Origin: Gammaproteobacteria bacterium
GTDB taxonomy: Bacteria; Pseudomonadota; Gammaproteobacteria; Ga0077536
Assembly: GCA_024235015.1 (NCBI GenBank)
Contig: JACKNG010000006.1
Coordinates: 253,727-317,726, forward strand
Direction of reading: 5' to 3'
Length of the DNA: 64,000 bases
Positions 61,248 to 64,000 of this stretch are shown piece after piece. Position 1 is the first letter of the stretch; every line of letters begins with the position of its first letter. The notes beneath the pieces were generated by a model, which saw only the letters and a program-made list of their open reading frames with translations, was not told the origin of the DNA and searched no databases. A program made the position numbers and the translations under genes.

Positions 61248-61599
61248 TGCCTGTGGTCATCGAATGTGATTCCCTACATCGCAGCTTTACTTACCCAGAT
61301 ACGATGCATCCGGCCGCCCTCATCGAGGGATGACGGCGGCGCTTTCGGCGTAAGCCAGAGACGGGTATCGCAAGCCCGCGATAGTGCGGCGGTTTAGCTC
61401 CGAGCTCGAATGTCGCCAAACGGTAGACGCCTGGGCTGCAAACTGAACCACCCTGCCGGCCAAGCGCCGGCCGCACCTTCGACACGAACAACTGACGCGC
61501 TTTAACTGATACAAAATCTCGTCTCAAAGGACCTCAGATCCGAGGTTTCGTAACGAACACGCATTCCTGACGGGCCCTTTGAGCGCCGCGGGAGGTCTG
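61248..61599. other. Gene-poor stretch beyond the tmRNA terminator
   Basis: About 350 nt with no recognisable gene and visibly lower G+C than the preceding region. Short open frames on the minus strand (the longest 78 codons, 61291-61527) lack Shine-Dalgarno sequences and family motifs. An inverted repeat CTCAAAGG (61523-61530)/CCTTTGAG (61576-61583) with an inner CCTC...GAGG palindrome follows the stop of the ArsR-rhodanese gene and might terminate it. The 3' end of ssrA is a favoured integration site for genetic islands, but I see no integrase and no second copy of the tmRNA tail in the window. Confidence 0.5.
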
Positions 61600-62259
61600 T
61601 CATGGCTGAGCGACAGGCATCCCCGCCGCCCGCCACTCGGGGTATCCGTCCTCCAGACGCCGCGCGTCGAAGCCGAGCGCCCGCAACCGTGCGACGGCCT
61701 CAAACGACAACACACACCAGGGACCGCGGCAGTACGCGACGATCTGCTGTGCAGAATCCAGCTCGGCGAGCCGCGACTCGAGCTCCTCCAGTGGAACGCA
61801 CACCGCGCCTGGCACATGGCCGAGCGCGTATTCCTCACGGCGCCGCACGTCGAGTACAGTCACCGCCCCGTTCTGCGCCCGATCCATGAGTTCCGCGCGC
61901 GAGATTGGCTCCATCGCGTCGCGGATGTCGAAGTAATCAGAGACAATCTTCGAGACCTCCGCGCGACGACACTCTGCGACCCGGTGCACGGAGGCGATTA
62001 GCTTGAGTACCGCGTCGTCGGCGAGGCCGTAGCGGACGAACTTGCCGTCGCGTTCCGCAGTCACCAGCCCGGCCTCGCGCAGCTGACGCAGATGTTGGGA
62101 GGCGTTCGCCACCGAAAGCCCGACACGCTCGGCCAAGGTCTCCACGGACATCGCCCCTTGGGCGGTGTGCTCTAGCAACTCCAGACGGTAGGGATGCGCC
62201 AGCGCCTTGGCGATCACCGCGAATTCCGCATACAGCGCCTGTTTGGGACCCGTTGACAA
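61600..62259 (-). CDS. ArsR-family transcriptional regulator fused to a rhodanese domain
   Basis: A 219-aa protein. Residues about 8-90 form an ArsR winged helix (AKALAHPYRLELLEHTAQG; LAERVGLSVANASQHLRQL, the recognition helix; GLVTAERDGKFVRYGL). Residues about 118-215 form a rhodanese domain with VLDVRRREEYALGHVPGA and the active-site loop YCRGPWC. The classical ArsR CVC metal motif is absent; Cys are at 97, 154, 177 and 182, the last two inside the rhodanese loop. It may therefore sense persulfide or oxidants rather than arsenite, but this is inference. Apparent TTG start with GGAG 9 nt upstream. Divergent from the desaturase-like gene. Confidence 0.92.
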   Translation of the reverse strand: MSTGPKQALYAEFAVIAKALAHPYRLELLEHTAQGAMSVETLAERVGLSVANASQHLRQLREAGLVTAERDGKFVRYGLADDAVLKLIASVHRVAECRRAEVSKIVSDYFDIRDAMEPISRAELMDRAQNGAVTVLDVRRREEYALGHVPGAVCVPLEELESRLAELDSAQQIVAYCRGPWCVLSFEAVARLRALGFDARRLEDGYPEWRAAGMPVAQP

Positions 62260-62316
62260 GCGGGTAGTCTCCTACAAATATCATTCAATTGTTTAATTAA
62301 ATATATGATGGTCAAT
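62253..62316. promoter_or_regulatory. Divergent promoter-operator region for the ArsR-rhodanese locus
   Basis: An AT-rich island in otherwise GC-rich DNA. On the plus strand TTGACA (62253-62258) is followed 17 nt later by AAATAT. On the minus strand TTGACC (62311-62316) faces it. Between them, 62280-62309 is an imperfect dyad (ATCAT...ATGAT, 20 of 30 positions symmetric) containing ATTCAATTGTTTAATT, which partly resembles the ATTC-N8-GAAT sites of BigR/SqrR-type sulfide-responsive ArsR proteins. It is the probable operator for the adjacent regulator, controlling both directions. Confidence 0.55.
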
Positions 62317-62321
62317 GCCGG

Positions 62322-63203
62322 ATGGCAAGCATCGCACAAGTCGCCGATTGGGCTGCTGCACATGAAGTCCTGATACGTGGCGCCTGCTTCGTGGGCGTGT
62401 TCGCCCTGATGGCGATCTGGGAAGTCCGTACGCCGGCGCGCGCTCTGCGTCTGTCTAGGCGGCTGCGCTGGGCGAACAATCTCGGTCTCGTTGCGCTCAA
62501 CACGGTCCTGCTTCGGCTGCTGTTCCCGGCGGCTGCGGTCGGTATGGCTGCATTCGCTGCCGAACAGGGCTGGGGACTGCTGAACTATTCCGCGCTACCG
62601 CTCTGGCTGGCGATCGTCATCTCGGTCATCGCCCTCGATTTCATGATCTGGCTGCAGCACGTGATGGTGCACGCGATCCCCGTGCTCTGGCGGCTGCACC
62701 GCGTGCATCACGCGGATCCGGACTACGATCTCACCACCGGCGCGCGCTTTCATCCGCTCGAGATCCTGCTCTCGATGGTGATCAAGTTTACCGGCATCGT
62801 CGTGCTGGGTCCGCCTGCCGTGGCCGTCCTTCTCTTCGAGGTGTTGCTCAATGCGACCTCAATGTTCAATCACGGCAATGTTCATCTGCCGGCCCGAGCC
62901 GATCGGATCCTGCGCTGGTTTGTCGTCACGCCCGACATGCACCGCGTGCACCATTCGGTAGAGGACGACGAGACGAATTCCAACTTCGGGTTCAACCTGC
63001 CCTGGTGGGACCGCCTGTTTGGCACCTACCGCGACCAGCCGCGCGGTGGTCATGTGGGGATGGCCATCGGCATTCACGGCTACAACGAGCCCCGCGATGT
63101 CACCTGGTTGCCCGGCCTACTCGCACTGCCGTTCCGCGGCCGAATCAGCGGTTACGTGATCAATCGCCGGCAGTGGGCCAACCCGGAAGGCTCCAGTGAG
63201 TAG
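62322..63203 (+). CDS. Sterol desaturase/fatty acid hydroxylase superfamily membrane protein
   Basis: A 293-aa integral membrane di-iron enzyme with about four to five hydrophobic helices (19-33, 55-75, 90-110, 150-170). The eight-histidine metal clusters are visible: HVMVH (HxxxH, about 112), HRVHHAD (about 126), the distal HGN, and MHRVHHS (about 210). FNLPWWDRLFGTY near the C-terminus is a family hallmark. Members hydroxylate or desaturate lipids, carotenoids or related substrates; the substrate here is unknown. Divergent from the ArsR-rhodanese regulator and overlapping the next gene by 8 nt. Confidence 0.92.
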   Translation: MASIAQVADWAAAHEVLIRGACFVGVFALMAIWEVRTPARALRLSRRLRWANNLGLVALNTVLLRLLFPAAAVGMAAFAAEQGWGLLNYSALPLWLAIVISVIALDFMIWLQHVMVHAIPVLWRLHRVHHADPDYDLTTGARFHPLEILLSMVIKFTGIVVLGPPAVAVLLFEVLLNATSMFNHGNVHLPARADRILRWFVVTPDMHRVHHSVEDDETNSNFGFNLPWWDRLFGTYRDQPRGGHVGMAIGIHGYNEPRDVTWLPGLLALPFRGRISGYVINRRQWANPEGSSE

Positions 63204-64000
63204 GGGGGCCGTCCGGGCGCTGACATTACTGGCATTGGCGTGCGCCTTGGCGTTGGCCTACGCCCATCGCGACCACTGGGACATGGCGGCCCTCGAGTCG
63301 TGGTTGGCCGAAGTCGGGTCGGCGGCCCCCTTGCTGTTCATCGGCCTGTATGCGCTGGCAACGGTGTTGTTCCTGCCTGGTTCGGTATCGACGCTCGCCG
63401 GCGGCGCCCTGTTCGGCCCCGTTTGGGGAACTCTGTACAACCTTACCGGTGCGACCCTCGGCGCGGTGCTCGCGTTCTTAGTCGCCCGCTATCTCGCGTC
63501 CGATTGGATTCAGGTCCGGATCGAAGCGGGTGCAAGTGGACGGACGGAGCGCTTGCTCAAGGGCGTCGAGGCCGAGGGTTGGCGCTTCGTCGCCTTCACC
63601 CGGCTGGTGCCGCTGTTTCCGTTCAACCTGGTCAATTACGCGCTGGGTCTCACCCGCATCCCATTATCGCACTACGCCCTCGCGAGCTTCGTCTTCATGC
63701 TCCCTGGTGCGCTGGCGTATACCTATCTCGGCTACGCCGGGCGCGAGGCGATAGCCGGCGGCGAGGGTCTAATTCGCAACGGCCTGATTGCACTGGCGCT
63801 GCTTGCCGCGGTGGCATTCCTGCCGCGCGTGGTGGCACGGCTGCGTGAAAAACCGATGCTGGACGTCGACGAGTTGAAAGCGCGGGCAGAGCACACGCAC
63901 GGATTGATCCTCGACGTACGTACAGCCGCGGACTTCGTCGGCGAGCAGGGCCACATCGCGGGATCAATAAACGTGCCGCTCGAAGAAATCGAGGCGCGTC
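63196..64000 (+). CDS. VTT/TVP38 (DedA-like) membrane protein with C-terminal rhodanese domain (runs off the window)
   Basis: An open frame of 268 codons starts at GTG 63196 and has no stop before the window ends. After a membrane helix (TLLALACALALAYA) come the VTT/SNARE-associated domain landmarks FLPGSVSTLAGGALFGPVWGT (about 70-90) and FTRLVPLFPFNLVNYALGLT (about 140-160), then two further helices. From about residue 222 the sequence turns into a rhodanese N-terminal half (LDVDELKARAEHTHGLILDVRTAADF; GHIAGSINVPLEEI); its active-site Cys would lie beyond the window. The GTG lies inside the desaturase-like gene (8-nt overlap), so the two are coupled. Confidence 0.88.
   Translation, partial: MSRGAVRALTLLALACALALAYAHRDHWDMAALESWLAEVGSAAPLLFIGLYALATVLFLPGSVSTLAGGALFGPVWGTLYNLTGATLGAVLAFLVARYLASDWIQVRIEAGASGRTERLLKGVEAEGWRFVAFTRLVPLFPFNLVNYALGLTRIPLSHYALASFVFMLPGALAYTYLGYAGREAIAGGEGLIRNGLIALALLAAVAFLPRVVARLREKPMLDVDELKARAEHTHGLILDVRTAADFVGEQGHIAGSINVPLEEIEAR

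Noticed and set aside
61291..61527. A 78-codon minus-strand frame downstream of the tmRNA
   Set aside because: No ribosome-binding site, no recognisable domain, and an overlapping alternative frame of similar length looks equally good. Not called as a gene.
60823..64000. Integrated phage or island with attachment repeats at ssrA
   Set aside because: No integrase, no phage genes and no second copy of the tmRNA 3' end are visible within the window. Kept only as a possibility to test.

Overview
This window is high-GC bacterial chromosome (about two-thirds G+C by eye, densely coding). It almost certainly comes from a gammaproteobacterium outside the enterics and pseudomonads. Supporting signs are the gene orders pyrG-kdsA-eno-ftsB-ispD-ispF, leuB-asd-fimV-truA-trpF-accD-folC-SPOR-cvpA-purF-metZ, hrcA-grpE-dnaK-dnaJ-dapB-carAB-greA and nadK-recN-fur-bamE-rnfH-ratA-smpB-ssrA, the succinylase lysine pathway, and a tmRNA tag reading ANDDNYALAA. 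The presence of hrcA points towards a Chromatiales/Xanthomonadales-like lineage. There are no tRNA or rRNA genes, CRISPR arrays or complete insertion sequences.

Layout. 1-3400: end of an unknown gene, an Smr endonuclease gene, a flavin-dependent (luciferase-like) oxidoreductase, ispF and ispD. All but the first carry multiple internal frameshifts, most likely base-calling or assembly indels confined to this stretch. 3400-7530: intact ftsB, eno, kdsA, pyrG. 7800-9550: a ClC chloride channel/transporter. 9820-17880: one-carbon and amino-acid genes (fhs; a PLP decarboxylase overlapping a SIMPL-domain secreted protein; a Prx5-type peroxiredoxin; hydroxypyruvate/glyoxylate reductase beside serine-glyoxylate aminotransferase; metZ). 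18080-33070: the long minus-strand block from leuB down to purF, with trpB-trpA inserted between trpF and accD. 33200-35230: dapC-dapD on the plus strand. 35250-51300: minus strand hrcA-grpE-dnaK-dnaJ-dapB-(Gfo/Idh dehydrogenase)-carA-carB-greA-rlmE-ftsH-glmM. 51440-61180: nadK-recN, divergent fur/bamE, rnfH-ratA, a sodium symporter, a large kinase-HDOD-GAF protein, smpB and ssrA. 61250-64000: a less conserved region beyond the tmRNA.

How the genes work together. The bulk is housekeeping: CTP, KDO and isoprenoid precursors; tryptophan, leucine, methionine, lysine/DAP and purine/pyrimidine synthesis; protein quality control (HrcA regulator, GrpE-DnaK-DnaJ, FtsH, SmpB-tmRNA); and envelope assembly (BamE, FimV, GlmM, KdsA). 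The serine-glyoxylate aminotransferase/reductase pair and nearby formate-THF ligase suggest glyoxylate-serine-C1 interconversion.

The parts most worth a second look are (i) the kinase-HDOD-GAF fusion, and (ii) the locus past ssrA. In that locus an ArsR-family repressor fused to a rhodanese is transcribed divergently, across an AT-rich dyad, from a fatty-acid-hydroxylase/sterol-desaturase-like membrane protein. The next gene is a VTT/TVP38 membrane protein that itself ends in a rhodanese domain and runs off the window. This looks like a sulfane-sulfur or redox-responsive membrane-modification module, but that function is inference.
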